Shown: one piece after another, positions 1 to 8,517 of the stretch
How positions within the stretch are numbered: position 1 is the first letter of the stretch
How the letters are laid out: every line of letters starts with the position of its first letter
DNA from: Mariluticola halotolerans
GTDB lineage: Bacteria; Pseudomonadota; Alphaproteobacteria; Rhizobiales; Devosiaceae
Assembly: GCF_021611515.1 (NCBI RefSeq)
Contig: NZ_CP090960.1
Location: 1,178,001-1,242,000, forward strand
Length of the DNA: 64,000 bases
Reading direction: 5' to 3'
Translations under genes and position numbers: made by a program
The notes under the pieces: generated by a model
What the model was told of the DNA's origin: nothing
The model's database searches: none
Seen by the model: the letters and a program-made list of their open reading frames with translations, nothing else

Positions 1-1
1 T

Positions 2-445
2 GTGTTCGACGACGAGCAATCGGCGATGGACGCCATCCTTTCGGACAAGATCAAGGCTGGCGACGTGCTGGTTCTGCGTTATCTTGGCCCCAAGGGTGGC
101 CCGGGCATGCCCGAAATGCTGGCCCCGACCTCGGCCATTATCGGCCGCGGGCTTGGTGACAGCGTCGGCTTTATCACCGATGGGCGCTTCTCTGGCGGCA
201 CCTGGGGCATGGTCGTTGGCCATGTCACCCCGGAAGCCTATGAGGGCGGCACGATTGCGCTGGTCAATGAGGGTGACAGCATCACCATCGATGCGCACAA
301 GCAGCTGTTGCAGCTCAATGTGCCCGATGAAGAGATCGCGGCGCGGCGCGCCAAATGGAAACAGCCCGAACCCCGCTACAAGCGCGGTGTGTTGTCGAAA
401 TTCGCCAAGCTGGCCAAATCCGCCAGCGAAGGCGCTGCGACCTAA
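2..445 (+). CDS. ilvD: Dihydroxy-acid dehydratase, C-terminal part (start outside window)
   Basis: IlvD dehydrates 2,3-dihydroxy-3-methylbutanoate and its ethyl homologue to the 2-keto acids in valine and isoleucine synthesis; it is a cytosolic Fe-S enzyme. Only the last ~147 residues are here. They carry the family's C-terminal signature: [11 protein letters not shown], then [11 protein letters not shown] and GHVTPEA, the region around the substrate-binding serine. The reading frame is open at the window edge, so the GTG at base 2 is not the true start. A strong terminator follows directly. Other BCAA genes (leuA, ilvC, ilvBH) lie elsewhere in the window, so this is not one operon. Confidence 0.95.
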   Translation: MFDDEQSAMDAILSDKIKAGDVLVLRYLGPKGGPGMPEMLAPTSAIIGRGLGDSVGFITDGRFSGGTWGMVVGHVTPEAYEGGTIALVNEGDSITIDAHKQLLQLNVPDEEIAARRAKWKQPEPRYKRGVLSKFAKLAKSASEGAAT

Positions 446-469
446 ATCACCTGTTCCCGAAAATGACGA

Positions 470-500
470 AAGGGGGCTGACATTGTCGGCCCCCTTTTTT
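470..500 (+). terminator. Rho-independent terminator after ilvD
   Basis: GGGGGC at 472-477 pairs with GCCCCC at 489-494, extended by an inner GAC/GTC pairing, and is followed by six T (495-500). It ends the ilvD transcript before the convergent gene at 539-973. Confidence 0.85.
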
Positions 501-538
501 AATTGCCCTGCCCGGCTTTAAAATCCGTGCGGGCGCTC

Positions 539-973
539 TCAGGCTGATACGAGTGGCGACCCGGCGACAATGCGCGCGCCGCCGGAGGCCTCGGGCTGGA
601 ACACGAGTTTGAGCACATTGAGGCTTTCAATCTGCCCCTCAAGATCAACCTCCACCCGCGCCCCTTCCCTGAGACCAAGCAGCTCCACCCCTTCGAGACT
701 GCCCAAAGAGAGATTGAGCCCGTTGGCCTTGTAGCGCAGGGCGCTGACCAGCACGCGCTCATCCACCGGATTGCCGCTTATCTGAAAGCTGACGCGGGAC
801 CCGATGGTCACCACATCGGCGGGCAGATCCTGGGCAAAGACCACCGTCGCCGTATTCAACTTGCGGCGGATGGCGCTGACCAGACGTTCATTCTTGCCCA
901 CGAAATCTTCGAGCATATGCTCGAGAATGGCATAGTCCTTCGGGGTCAGAAAAATTTCGTTATGTGTGTTCAT
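539..973 (-). CDS. Rnk-like protein with GreA/GreB C-terminal domain
   Basis: A 144-residue protein. The N-terminal ~50 residues form a short helical arm (LTPKDYAILEHML...RLVSAIRRKL). The rest looks like the GreA/GreB C-terminal FKBP-like fold (VTIGSRVSFQI..., LLGLREGARVEV). This is the architecture of Rnk-type RNA-polymerase-binding proteins, once called nucleoside diphosphate kinase regulators. Size fits the family (~135-150 residues). AGGACAG precedes the ATG at 973. It stands alone, convergent with ilvD. The family call is firm; the cellular role is inferred. Confidence 0.75.
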   Translation of the reverse strand: MNTHNEIFLTPKDYAILEHMLEDFVGKNERLVSAIRRKLNTATVVFAQDLPADVVTIGSRVSFQISGNPVDERVLVSALRYKANGLNLSLGSLEGVELLGLREGARVEVDLEGQIESLNVLKLVFQPEASGGARIVAGSPLVSA

Positions 974-1602
974 GTCACTGTCCTGTGCGTTTGTTTTTTG
1001 CGGTAACGGGACATGGCCAGGCAGGTGTCACCCCACCTGGCCGACACGGCAAAATTTGGCACAACGTGGCGCGACGGCCTTGTGGTTCAAGTCACGCACA
1101 GGATCAGGCCGTTTGGCGCTGACAATGGTCATTGAGTGCAGCATGATGATCTCGCCCAAAACCGGCCGGGCGTTGATGACCCGGCGAAAACAATTGCAAT
1201 GGTGAAGGATGCGCGCGTTGTGCCGTCCGCATGGATGGCAACACCTCCCGAAGTTCGAAAGGCGCAATGCCGAACTTCGGGCTACAGTCCCGTGACGGGA
1301 CGGCCTCGATGTATTTTTAGCACGGTCGAATGCGTTTTGATCATCATGGTGATGAGGCTAGCCCATCTGCTTTTAAAGTCAAGCTGGGGGGCAGCTGCGT
1401 GCGACGAAGGCGCGGCACGCTATTCCAGGCTGTGTAATCGTAACGGGGCCTGTGCAACGTAACGACATTGCACAGGCCCCAGGCAATCGGCCAACTACGT
1501 CAAAAAGACCGGCCCGGGCGTTGCTGGTGCCAGCACCGATCCGGAGACGGACCGGCATTGTTCCAGCCTCGCGCGGGCCTAAATGCGCCAGCCGCGCTTA
1601 CT
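974..1602. other. 629-bp gap, no gene supported
   Basis: No reading frame here resembles a known family, and the possible ones lack ribosome sites. The only clear structure is the inverted repeat at 1445-1480. The part next to 973 must hold the promoter of the Rnk-like gene. Confidence 0.5.
1445..1480. repeat. Perfect 13-bp inverted repeat, possible terminator
   Basis: GGGGCCTGTGCAA (1445-1457) and TTGCACAGGCCCC (1468-1480) flank a 10-nt loop. It lies ~120 bp past the end of the sugar ABC operon on the minus strand, where a terminator is expected. There is no T tract on either side, so it may rather stabilise the mRNA end or be a repetitive palindrome. Confidence 0.55.
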
Positions 1603-2400
1603 TCAGTCAACGTTCTCGAGGTCGCTTTCGAGTTCGCTCATCTGTTCGCCGCCAGCCATGAGATTGAGAACGTCCTCACGGGACTTGTCACCGCGCTTGA
1701 ATTCAGCCGCGACCTGCCCCTGGATCAGCACAGTGAAATCATCCCCAACAGCCATCGCATGACGGGCATTGTGGGTGATAAAGACGATGCCCACGCCGTC
1801 GGCGCGCGCCTGTTTCATCAATTTCAGAACAATAGCGGCTTCCTTGACGCCAAGCGCTGACGTCGGCTCATCGAGAATGAGGACGCGCGCGCCAAAATAC
1901 ATTGCCCGTCCAATGGCAAGAACCTGGCGTTCGCCGCCGGACATGGTGCCGACCAGTTGATCGCCATTTTTGACCCGGGTGATGCCGAATCTGTGCATCT
2001 GCTCAAGCGCAATCTGGTTGGCTTTTGCCAGATCAAGCGTGCGGAATGGACCCAGGCTCTTTGTGGGTTCGGCGCCAAGAAAGAAATTGCGACCGACACT
2101 CATCAGCGGAATGGATCCGACATCCTGATGTACCGTTGCGATGCCAAGTTTGCGTGCCTCGCGCGGCCCGCTGAAACGGATCTCCCTGTCTTCAAAAAAG
2201 ACAGTTCCCCGGCTTGGCGGATGAAAGCCTGAAAGCACCTTGATCAGGGTGGATTTACCGGCGCCATTATCGCCGAGCAGGCACAGTATCCGCCCCGGTT
2301 TGACAGCAAGCGACACATCTTCCAACGCCCGGGTGGAGCCGAAAGTCTTGCTGACATTGCGCAATTCGAGAATTGGTGTGGTATCCATCATGGCATTCAT
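1603..2400 (-). CDS. Sugar ABC importer, single ATP-binding domain (FrcA-like)
   Basis: ATPase of a CUT2-type sugar importer. Walker A is GDNGAGKST near residue 45, the signature is MSGGERQ and Walker B is LILDEPTSAL. At 265 residues it has one nucleotide-binding domain, unlike the double-domain RbsA/XylG, and matches the FrcA class of rhizobia. Its ATG overlaps the TGA of the permease by 4 bp, so the two are translationally coupled. It is the last gene of binding protein-permease-ATPase. Substrate cannot be read from sequence. Confidence 0.88.
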   Translation of the reverse strand: MNAMMDTTPILELRNVSKTFGSTRALEDVSLAVKPGRILCLLGDNGAGKSTLIKVLSGFHPPSRGTVFFEDREIRFSGPREARKLGIATVHQDVGSIPLMSVGRNFFLGAEPTKSLGPFRTLDLAKANQIALEQMHRFGITRVKNGDQLVGTMSGGERQVLAIGRAMYFGARVLILDEPTSALGVKEAAIVLKLMKQARADGVGIVFITHNARHAMAVGDDFTVLIQGQVAAEFKRGDKSREDVLNLMAGGEQMSELESDLENVD

Positions 2401-3371
2401 CCTTGCGGTGCGGCCAGCGCCAGACGGCGCACATAATTGTTAGCGAGCACGGCACCGCCGAGCAGAACCCCGAGGAACAGCTGGATCCAGTCTGTGTTCC
2501 AGCCCGTATAAAAAATGCCGGTGGAGATCACGCCGAAAATGGCCGTGCCCACAAATATGCCCAGCACTGATCCGTACCCTCCCCCGAGCAGTACGCCGCC
2601 GATGACAACAACGATCGGGGCCTGAAACACGTAGCCCATGCCATAGGTAGAGTTACCTGAATTCCACTGTACACCTTGCAAGATGCCGACAAGCGCTGCA
2701 GCAACGCCTGTCGAAACGAACAGCGCAATCTTTACCCGCTCAACCGGCACACCGGCACCGCGCGCTGCGGTCAGATTGCCCCCGGTCGCATAAATCCAGT
2801 TACCAAAACTTGTGCGGGCGAGCACGAACGCGCCGATTAGCGCCACCACGACCCACCAGAGAATGGATATGTTGGCCTGCCCCAAACGCGCGGCAAACAA
2901 AAACTTGGACAGGGGATCGGAAATGATCGAGCTCGAGGTCACATTGGCGATAAGCCGCGAAACGCCCATGGTTGCGCCAATAACGATAAAATTGGTGGCC
3001 AGTGTCACGATGAATGACGCAAGGCCCGTTTTGACAACAATGAGGCCGTTGACCAGGCCGATCGCGCCCCCGAGCAAGATGGCCAGACCGATCATCGGCC
3101 ATATCGGCACGCCGAGAAAGTTTGTCCCGATCGCAACCACCATGGATGCGGCGCCGACGGTGGAACCGATAGACAGATCAAACTCGCCCGCAATCATCAG
3201 CATGCCAACGGGAACGGCGATGATGCCGAGTTCGGCGGCAAGATTTAGCCAGCCGGCCGTGCCATTGATCGAGACAAAGCCCGAATTGCCGGTGGTTAGA
3301 GCGAAAAAAAGATAGGTAAACAAAAAGGCTGCGATTGCGCCAAATTCTGGTCTGCGAACAAGTCTATTCAT
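2397..3371 (-). CDS. Sugar ABC importer permease (RbsC/FrcC type)
   Basis: Inner-membrane permease of 324 residues in the BPD_transp_2 family, with about eight to ten hydrophobic segments and the family stretch EFDLSIGSTVGAASMV in the first third. It forms the channel for the binding protein at 3450-4460 and is powered by the ATPase at 1603-2400. A GC-rich hairpin in the 78-bp gap before it probably lowers its expression relative to the binding protein. Confidence 0.88.
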   Translation of the reverse strand: MNRLVRRPEFGAIAAFLFTYLFFALTTGNSGFVSINGTAGWLNLAAELGIIAVPVGMLMIAGEFDLSIGSTVGAASMVVAIGTNFLGVPIWPMIGLAILLGGAIGLVNGLIVVKTGLASFIVTLATNFIVIGATMGVSRLIANVTSSSIISDPLSKFLFAARLGQANISILWWVVVALIGAFVLARTSFGNWIYATGGNLTAARGAGVPVERVKIALFVSTGVAAALVGILQGVQWNSGNSTYGMGYVFQAPIVVVIGGVLLGGGYGSVLGIFVGTAIFGVISTGIFYTGWNTDWIQLFLGVLLGGAVLANNYVRRLALAAPQG

Positions 3372-3410
3372 AAGGTTCTCGGGGTTTCGCGAAGCGGGTT
3401 AAATTAAGAT

Positions 3411-3437
3411 CCCGGGCCGACACGGCGCCGGCCCGGG
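3411..3437 (-). other. Intercistronic hairpin in the sugar ABC operon
   Basis: CCCGGGCC (3411-3418) pairs with GGCCCGGG (3430-3437). It lies between the binding-protein stop and the permease start and has no T tract. Such hairpins usually protect the upstream binding-protein mRNA. Confidence 0.6.
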
Positions 3438-3449
3438 AGACAATTTCAA

Positions 3450-4460
3450 TCAGGACGCGCCACGAACGCCAGAGAATTCGCGATTAACTTCCAGCGTCTT
3501 GTCGACATTGCTGTTGTCGATCACCAGCGGCCCGGTTGTCACCGCGCCAATCGGGTGCAGGCCGTATCTCTGGTAGAGCACAGCTGACTGGATCGACAGA
3601 TAGCCTTGAAGGTAAGGCTGCTGATCCATTGCAAAGGCGATATCACCGGCCTTGATGGCTTCGAGCACTTCATTGGACAGATCAGCGGTGCCGATCATGA
3701 TCTCGCCTGCCTTGCCGGCATCGGCTACAGCGCGCAGCGCGCTGATCGCGGGTTCGGCATTGAGTGTATAGATGCCGTCGATATCGGAATTGGCCTGCAA
3801 CGTACCGGCAATTGCCTGCATCATGGCCTGCTGGTTGGTCGCCTCGCCCGTGCCGATCGTTTGATAGACAGTTTCGACGCCTGCCTCTTTCATGGCATCG
3901 ATATAGCCTGTGCAACGGGCCTCAACGGTCGGGTTACCGGGCACCTGGTTGAAACAAAGTCCTTTGGTGACCCCGCCCTCCGCCTGAATTTGACCGGCCT
4001 TGTAGCCCATCTGATAGGGATCTTCGCCGATGAAGCCGAGCGAACCGTTCTGCTCCCACAGCGTCTGGCCCGAGTTGTGAATAATGACAGGGATACCCTT
4101 GGCGGTCGCTTCCTTGATCAGCGGATCCATGCCGTCAGGGAAAAACTCTCCCACCAGCAACATCGAGGGATCACGGCTGATGGCCTGCTGAAGCAGACGC
4201 GGATAATCGCTCGTCATATTCGCGGTGTCGGTCACGGCGATGTACTGATACTCAACGCCGTAAAGCGCTGCCGCATCGTCAAAACCTTGCTTGACGGCAG
4301 CAAAGAACGGCCATGACAACGGGCCGCTGACAACCAGAATTGGCCCCTCGTCCTGGGCCTGAACGGGTACCATTGCAGCACTGACGGCTATGACCGACAA
4401 CGCCGCCACCGATACGGCACGCACCACTCCCCGGCGCGCCACTTCAAAAAAATTACGCAT
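3450..4460 (-). CDS. Sugar ABC importer periplasmic binding protein
   Basis: A 336-residue Peripla_BP_4 protein. The N-terminus has a signal peptide: basic RNFFEVARRGVVR, a hydrophobic stretch, then a VQAQ cleavage region near residue 36. The mature part begins PILVVSGPLSWPFFAAVKQGF and holds the typical LLQQAISRDPSMLLVGEF segment. A GGAG-containing ribosome site precedes the ATG at 4460. It is the first gene of a three-gene importer operon, divergent from the SGNH hydrolase/ROK pair, which suggests regulation by that ROK protein. The ligand is probably a pentose or hexose, by family only. Confidence 0.88.
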   Translation of the reverse strand: MRNFFEVARRGVVRAVSVAALSVIAVSAAMVPVQAQDEGPILVVSGPLSWPFFAAVKQGFDDAAALYGVEYQYIAVTDTANMTSDYPRLLQQAISRDPSMLLVGEFFPDGMDPLIKEATAKGIPVIIHNSGQTLWEQNGSLGFIGEDPYQMGYKAGQIQAEGGVTKGLCFNQVPGNPTVEARCTGYIDAMKEAGVETVYQTIGTGEATNQQAMMQAIAGTLQANSDIDGIYTLNAEPAISALRAVADAGKAGEIMIGTADLSNEVLEAIKAGDIAFAMDQQPYLQGYLSIQSAVLYQRYGLHPIGAVTTGPLVIDNSNVDKTLEVNREFSGVRGAS

Positions 4461-4554
4461 TGCTCTCCTCCTTTTAGGCGAATGGCAGACTTGGCGGCAT
4501 CATGCCTCGCTCGTACTCCACTCTGGCGGGCAGAAAACACCAGCCCAAAACACT

Positions 4555-4614
4555 TGTCAATTAGTTATTCATATTGAATTATTAATTGACAGAACAACGA
4601 GCCGTGCAATAGAT
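4555..4614. promoter_or_regulatory. Divergent promoter/operator with 9-bp inverted repeat
   Basis: TGTCAATTA (4555-4563) and TAATTGACA (4583-4591) are perfect inverted repeats, each containing a TTGACA -35 pointing outward. Rightward, TTGACA (4586-4591) is followed after 17 bp by ATAGAT (4609-4614), a good sigma70 promoter for the gene at 4665. The AT-rich centre (TTATTCA...TGAATTA) resembles ROK/NagC-type operators. The leftward -10 is weak. Confidence 0.6.
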
Positions 4615-4664
4615 TCCGGGTCTGTTCAGGCTGACATCCAGCCTGCGCGCTTAAGGGAGAATTT

Positions 4665-5315
4665 ATGCGTTCGCTACTTTGCTTCGGCGATTCAAATACC
4701 TACGGACAAACGACGGCGGACACGCCCGATGAACGCTTCGGCCCGTCGGAGCGGTGGCCCGGCGTAATGCGTGACCTGCTCGGCAGCAGGGGCTGGCTGG
4801 TGATTGAGGAAGGCCTGAGCGGACGCACAACCGTTAGTGACGACCCGATCGAGGGTAAGGAGAAGAACGGGCGGCGGTATATCAAGCCCTGTATCCAGAG
4901 CCACAAACCGCTCGATCTCGTCATCCTGATGCTGGGAACCAACGACCTTAAGGCAAGGTTTGCCAAGCCAGCCACCGAAATTGCGATGGGCATGGGTGCG
5001 CTGGTGCAGGACATCAAGGAGCTTCGCGCCGGCCCGGGACAGCGCATTCCCGAAATCATGATCGTCTCGCCTCCCCCGATTCTTGAAGACCTGCACGGAT
5101 GGGAAAGCGTCTTTGAGGGCGGGCGCGCCAAGTCCATGCAGCTTGCAAGCGAGTTCGCGCGGATCGCGGATGCGCTGGAGGTGCATTTCTTTGATGCCGG
5201 GAGTGTGGTGGAATCAAGCACGGCCGACGGCTTCCATCTTGATGCTGAGGGTCACAGGCGCCTGGGAATTGCAATGACCGAGGCGGTCGAGGCTATCGGT
5301 TGGCCCGACATCTGA
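4665..5315 (+). CDS. SGNH/GDSL-family hydrolase
   Basis: A 216-residue SGNH hydrolase with all four blocks: FGDSN with nucleophile Ser10, the block II Gly in GLSGRT near residue 53, GTND with Asn93, and DGFHLD with Asp188 and His191. There is no signal peptide, so it should act in the cytosol as an esterase or deacetylase on a small ester. GGGAG precedes the ATG. It is 39 bp upstream of the ROK regulator and divergent from the sugar importer, which suggests it deacylates a sugar brought in by that importer. That link is inference. Confidence 0.85.
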   Translation: MRSLLCFGDSNTYGQTTADTPDERFGPSERWPGVMRDLLGSRGWLVIEEGLSGRTTVSDDPIEGKEKNGRRYIKPCIQSHKPLDLVILMLGTNDLKARFAKPATEIAMGMGALVQDIKELRAGPGQRIPEIMIVSPPPILEDLHGWESVFEGGRAKSMQLASEFARIADALEVHFFDAGSVVESSTADGFHLDAEGHRRLGIAMTEAVEAIGWPDI

Positions 5316-5354
5316 TAATCAAGTGCACGAAATCAACACGGAAAGCAGATCTTC

Positions 5355-6509
5355 ATGCCCGACATGCGTTTTGCGCCTCCCCCGGCGATAAGGGTCAGCG
5401 ACAGAAGCGGCGGCCTCAATCAGATGCGTGTGCGCACCTATAACGAGCGGCTCGTCATGTCGCTTCTTCGGCAGCATGAAAACCTCTCGCGCATGGAACT
5501 TTGCCAACGCAGCGGTCTCAGCGCCCAGACGATTTCCGTGATTGCCCGCTCGCTCGAGCGTGACGAATTGATCGTCTCGGGGGAAGCCCAGCGCGGCCGG
5601 GTCGGCCCGCCGACCATCCCGCTATCGCTGAGGCCAGACGGCGCCTATGCGATCGGCATGAAGATCGGCATGAAAAGCACCGACCTGGTGCTGATCGACT
5701 TCATCGGGCAGGTTCGGCAGCACATAGGCTATATCTATGATTGGCCCAACGCCGATGTGATCTTTGAGCGCCTGGCGGACGATCTGCCAAAGCTGCGGGC
5801 GCACTTGCCGGTTGAACACAGAGACCGCCTCGTGGGGATCGGGATTGCCGTGCCCGAAGGCATCGAAAGCGTCGAGGCGCCAGGCATGCCGCAGGACGCC
5901 ATGCAGCGGTGGTCAGCAGTCGATTTTGAAACCACGATTGGCGCGATCGCGGACATGGAAGCGCATATTCAGAACGATGTTACCGCCGCCGCCGGTGCCG
6001 AGATGATCTTTGGCACGGCGCGCCACCTCGACGATTTTGCATATTTCTTCGTCGGTTCGACCACGACCAGCCGACTGGCGCTCAACCACCGTATTTATGG
6101 CGGGAGCACCATCCGGCAATCGATGAAAATCACGTCACTGGTCAATCTGGACACTGCATTGACCGGTGCGGACCTTGCCACAGCACCCGTCTGGCAGGGA
6201 GAGCCGTCATGGCCGGATTATGGTCCCTTGCTGGAGCAATGGATCGCGATTTGCGGCGCGGACCTTGCCGATGCAATCGAGATGCTTTCTGGATTTGTTG
6301 ACGTCAAGACTGTCATACTGGATGGGCGGTATCCGCGCGGCATTGCCGAAAAGATACGCGATTCTGTCTCAACGGCCCTGGGTTCGAAGCGCCCCGACAT
6401 CACAATTGTTTGCGGGCAAGTGGGACCCTATGCCAAGGCTATCGGCGCCGCAGGCCTTTGTCTCCACTCGCGCTATATGGTTGGCGAAGTGGGGCTCGAA
6501 AACGGGTGA
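5355..6509 (+). CDS. ROK-family transcriptional regulator lacking the zinc motif
   Basis: A 384-residue protein. Residues ~30-90 form a MarR-like winged helix (SRMELCQRSGLSAQTISVIARSLER). The rest is a ROK sugar-kinase-like domain starting at AYAIGMKIG. The usual ROK zinc site (GHxxxxxxGxxCxCGxxGC) is absent: the expected place reads GGSTIRQSMKITSLV. So it is a divergent repressor rather than a kinase. It probably controls the importer at 1603-4460 through the 4555-4591 repeat. The start lacks a clear ribosome site, so initiation a few codons downstream is possible. Confidence 0.82.
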   Translation: MPDMRFAPPPAIRVSDRSGGLNQMRVRTYNERLVMSLLRQHENLSRMELCQRSGLSAQTISVIARSLERDELIVSGEAQRGRVGPPTIPLSLRPDGAYAIGMKIGMKSTDLVLIDFIGQVRQHIGYIYDWPNADVIFERLADDLPKLRAHLPVEHRDRLVGIGIAVPEGIESVEAPGMPQDAMQRWSAVDFETTIGAIADMEAHIQNDVTAAAGAEMIFGTARHLDDFAYFFVGSTTTSRLALNHRIYGGSTIRQSMKITSLVNLDTALTGADLATAPVWQGEPSWPDYGPLLEQWIAICGADLADAIEMLSGFVDVKTVILDGRYPRGIAEKIRDSVSTALGSKRPDITIVCGQVGPYAKAIGAAGLCLHSRYMVGEVGLENG

Positions 6510-6572
6510 GCCGTGGCTCACTACGCTTCATGACACCAGCTGGTGCCATTTCGTCAAATCATCGAGAAGAAA

Positions 6573-6620
6573 ATTTGGTGGGTGAGTGGGGGCTCGAACC
6601 CCAGACCCGCTGATTAAGAG
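6573..6620. repeat. Left attachment site (48-bp direct repeat, tRNA-Lys 3' fragment)
   Basis: Exact copy of 28062-28109. It includes the tRNA 3' part from the anticodon loop to CCA (6576-6620, minus-strand sense) plus three flanking bases. Similarity stops abruptly after 6620, as expected for an integration junction. Confidence 0.92.
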
Positions 6621-6738
6621 GCTGATTTATGGCTATTTTCTGCTACTGCATTACTTTAGCTGATCTTTCCAACCACTTGAAATTGTTAATTCGGTATTTG
6701 ACCCGTTTGGCCCCATCTGGAACCAATTTTCTTGCACT

Positions 6739-6758
6739 TGGACGTCATATGGACGTCA
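6739..6758. promoter_or_regulatory. Subterminal TGGACGTCA repeat pair, candidate integrase arm site
   Basis: TGGACGTCATATGGACGTCA has two GGACGTCA units 11 bp apart, each with a GACGTC palindrome. A near-identical copy lies at 28000-28019 inside the other end in the same orientation. Paired subterminal repeats near both attachment sites fit arm-type binding sites of a tyrosine integrase or sites for an excision factor. Confidence 0.55.
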
Positions 6759-6797
6759 ATTTCGGGTGTTTCAGCGCTGTGATTGCAAGCATTTCGG

Positions 6798-8048
6798 ATG
6801 AAAATATCAAAACGAAACGTCGACAATCTGAGGTCAAATGGTGAGCGATACTTTGTCTGGGATGACGACCTAAGCGGGTTCGGCGTGCAGGTCGGCATCA
6901 ATGGCAGCAAAACCTTCATCTGCCGCTACCGGAACCGGGGGACCAGACGGCAGATCAAACTCGGGCGTTACGGGGCATTAACCCCAGAAGAGGCGCGGCT
7001 TGCCGCAAAGAAAGTGCTCGGCAGTGTTGCCCTAGGCACAGACCCGGCACTTGACCGGGAAGCCGACCGGCGCGCTTTGCGATTGTGTGAACTGGTCGAT
7101 GTGTATCTCAAACTGCATGGGCCAAAGCTGAAGCCGCGTACGTTTAAGGATTATCGCCGGTCGATGGACCGCCATGTCCTGCCACGGCTCGGCAAATTGC
7201 TGGCTGAAGATATCACCACACGCGATATCAGCAAAATCCATGTCGGCATGGCGGAAAGCCCCTATCAGGCCAACAGAGTGCTCTCCTGCCTGAGCAGCCT
7301 GTTTAATTGGGGCATCATCAATGGTTACCTGTCCGAGGGGTCAAACCCCGCGCGCAGGGTCAAACGGTTCCGTGAAAAGGGACGCCAAAGATATCTCTCA
7401 AGCGAAGAGATCACGCATCTTGGGCAGGCTCTAATCAAGGCGGAAACCACCGGTATTCCCTGGACCATTTCCGCAGATTCGGAGACCGCCAAACATGTAC
7501 CGAAGTCCAATCAGGTCTTCGTCTACCCAAAGCACGTAACCAACGCCATCCGCCTGCTGCTACTCACCGGCTGCCGCCTGCGGGAAATCCTCGATTTGAA
7601 ATGGAAGGAGGTCGATCTGGAGCGGGGACTGCTGTTCCTGTCGGACTCCAAGACGGGGCAGAAGACCGTCATCCTCAACCGCTCCGCCATCGCCATACTC
7701 GACGACATGGAACGGGCCGGCACCTATGTCATTCCCGGTAATGATCCGGACCATCCGCGTCATGATCTCAAAAAACCGTGGGACCAGATCCGGGCCGTCG
7801 CCCGCATTGAGGATGTCCGTCTGCACGATTTGAGGCACACCCATGCCAGCATCGGCGCGGCGGCGGGCTTCGGCCTACCTATCGTCGGACGTCTCCTTGG
7901 TCATACGTCGGCCGCCACGACCCAGCGCTATGCGCACATAGCCGATGATCCGGCAAGGCGCGCCTCCGATGCAATCGGTGCCATCCTGCAGAGTGCGCTT
8001 CTGGCGGAGGAAGGGCCTCGATCGCCGAAGGGATTCTCTAAGATTTAA
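6798..8048 (+). CDS. int: Tyrosine site-specific integrase of the island
   Basis: A 416-residue P4-type integrase. Residues 1-~85 are the DUF4102 arm-binding domain, ~95-180 the SAM-like core-binding domain and ~195-395 the catalytic domain. Catalytic residues are visible: Arg260 (TGCRLRE), His343 and Arg346 (LHDLRH), His369 (LLGHTSAATTQ) and Tyr378. All are intact, so it may be active. The ATG at 6798 is preferred over an upstream TTG because DUF4102 proteins begin with this kind of MKISKRNVDNL segment. It recombines at the tRNA-Lys repeat. It lies next to the tRNA fragment, not next to the intact tRNA, which is the less common arrangement. Confidence 0.93.
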   Translation: MKISKRNVDNLRSNGERYFVWDDDLSGFGVQVGINGSKTFICRYRNRGTRRQIKLGRYGALTPEEARLAAKKVLGSVALGTDPALDREADRRALRLCELVDVYLKLHGPKLKPRTFKDYRRSMDRHVLPRLGKLLAEDITTRDISKIHVGMAESPYQANRVLSCLSSLFNWGIINGYLSEGSNPARRVKRFREKGRQRYLSSEEITHLGQALIKAETTGIPWTISADSETAKHVPKSNQVFVYPKHVTNAIRLLLLTGCRLREILDLKWKEVDLERGLLFLSDSKTGQKTVILNRSAIAILDDMERAGTYVIPGNDPDHPRHDLKKPWDQIRAVARIEDVRLHDLRHTHASIGAAAGFGLPIVGRLLGHTSAATTQRYAHIADDPARRASDAIGAILQSALLAEEGPRSPKGFSKI

Positions 8049-8211
8049 GAAAGGATTGTCGCCTTGGTGGCTAATGTGAAGAAAGAACCGTGGCCTGATG
8101 CCGAATGGTCAGAACTTGTGTGAGGCGCGTCACGGCGCCAAGGCTGGCATAATTACCGCCGTTGAGAAACCTAAACCACAGACGGCTGCTCTTCACTGAT
8201 TAGTTCTTTGC

Positions 8212-8456
8212 ATGACCTCGAGTATGGCGATACATGATGCGCTTCTGGCCGTGTTGCCCGAAGCGGCGCTTGGCATGCCTGTGGCCGAAGTCAAGGGGCA
8301 TTGCTTTCGCTTCTGCCCCAAGCACTCTTCCCGCAGGGCAAGACAGCGGGATGGTCGTTGAAGGCGGTTCAGCTCGATCTGGAAGTCAAAGGCATCATTT
8401 CACGGACACCCGGCAATCCTGTTCGGCTGTACAAGCACCCATCTGTCATTGAATAG
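8212..8456 (+). pseudogene. Small DUF6958-like gene with a single frameshift
   Basis: From ATG 8212 the frame reads HDALLAVLPEAALGMPVAEVKG. Near the G run at 8295-8298 the related sequence moves to another frame: ALLSLLPQALFPQGKTAGWS, then VQLDLEVKGIISRT and a stop at 8454-8456. One extra G would restore an ~80-residue protein. The second half resembles the small DUF6958 family (KAGWWVKTVQLDLEAKG pattern), recalled from memory and not searched. Either a broken island gene or a base-call error. Confidence 0.5.
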
Positions 8457-8517
8457 CGCAACCTCTGGGGACAGCGCCGCCCTGATATCGCACGCTTGGA
8501 CCTTGGGTGGCGCTTTT

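Noticed and set aside
1445-1480. An attachment site or tRNA fragment
   Set aside because: It is a simple hairpin without tRNA features and is not repeated at the island ends.
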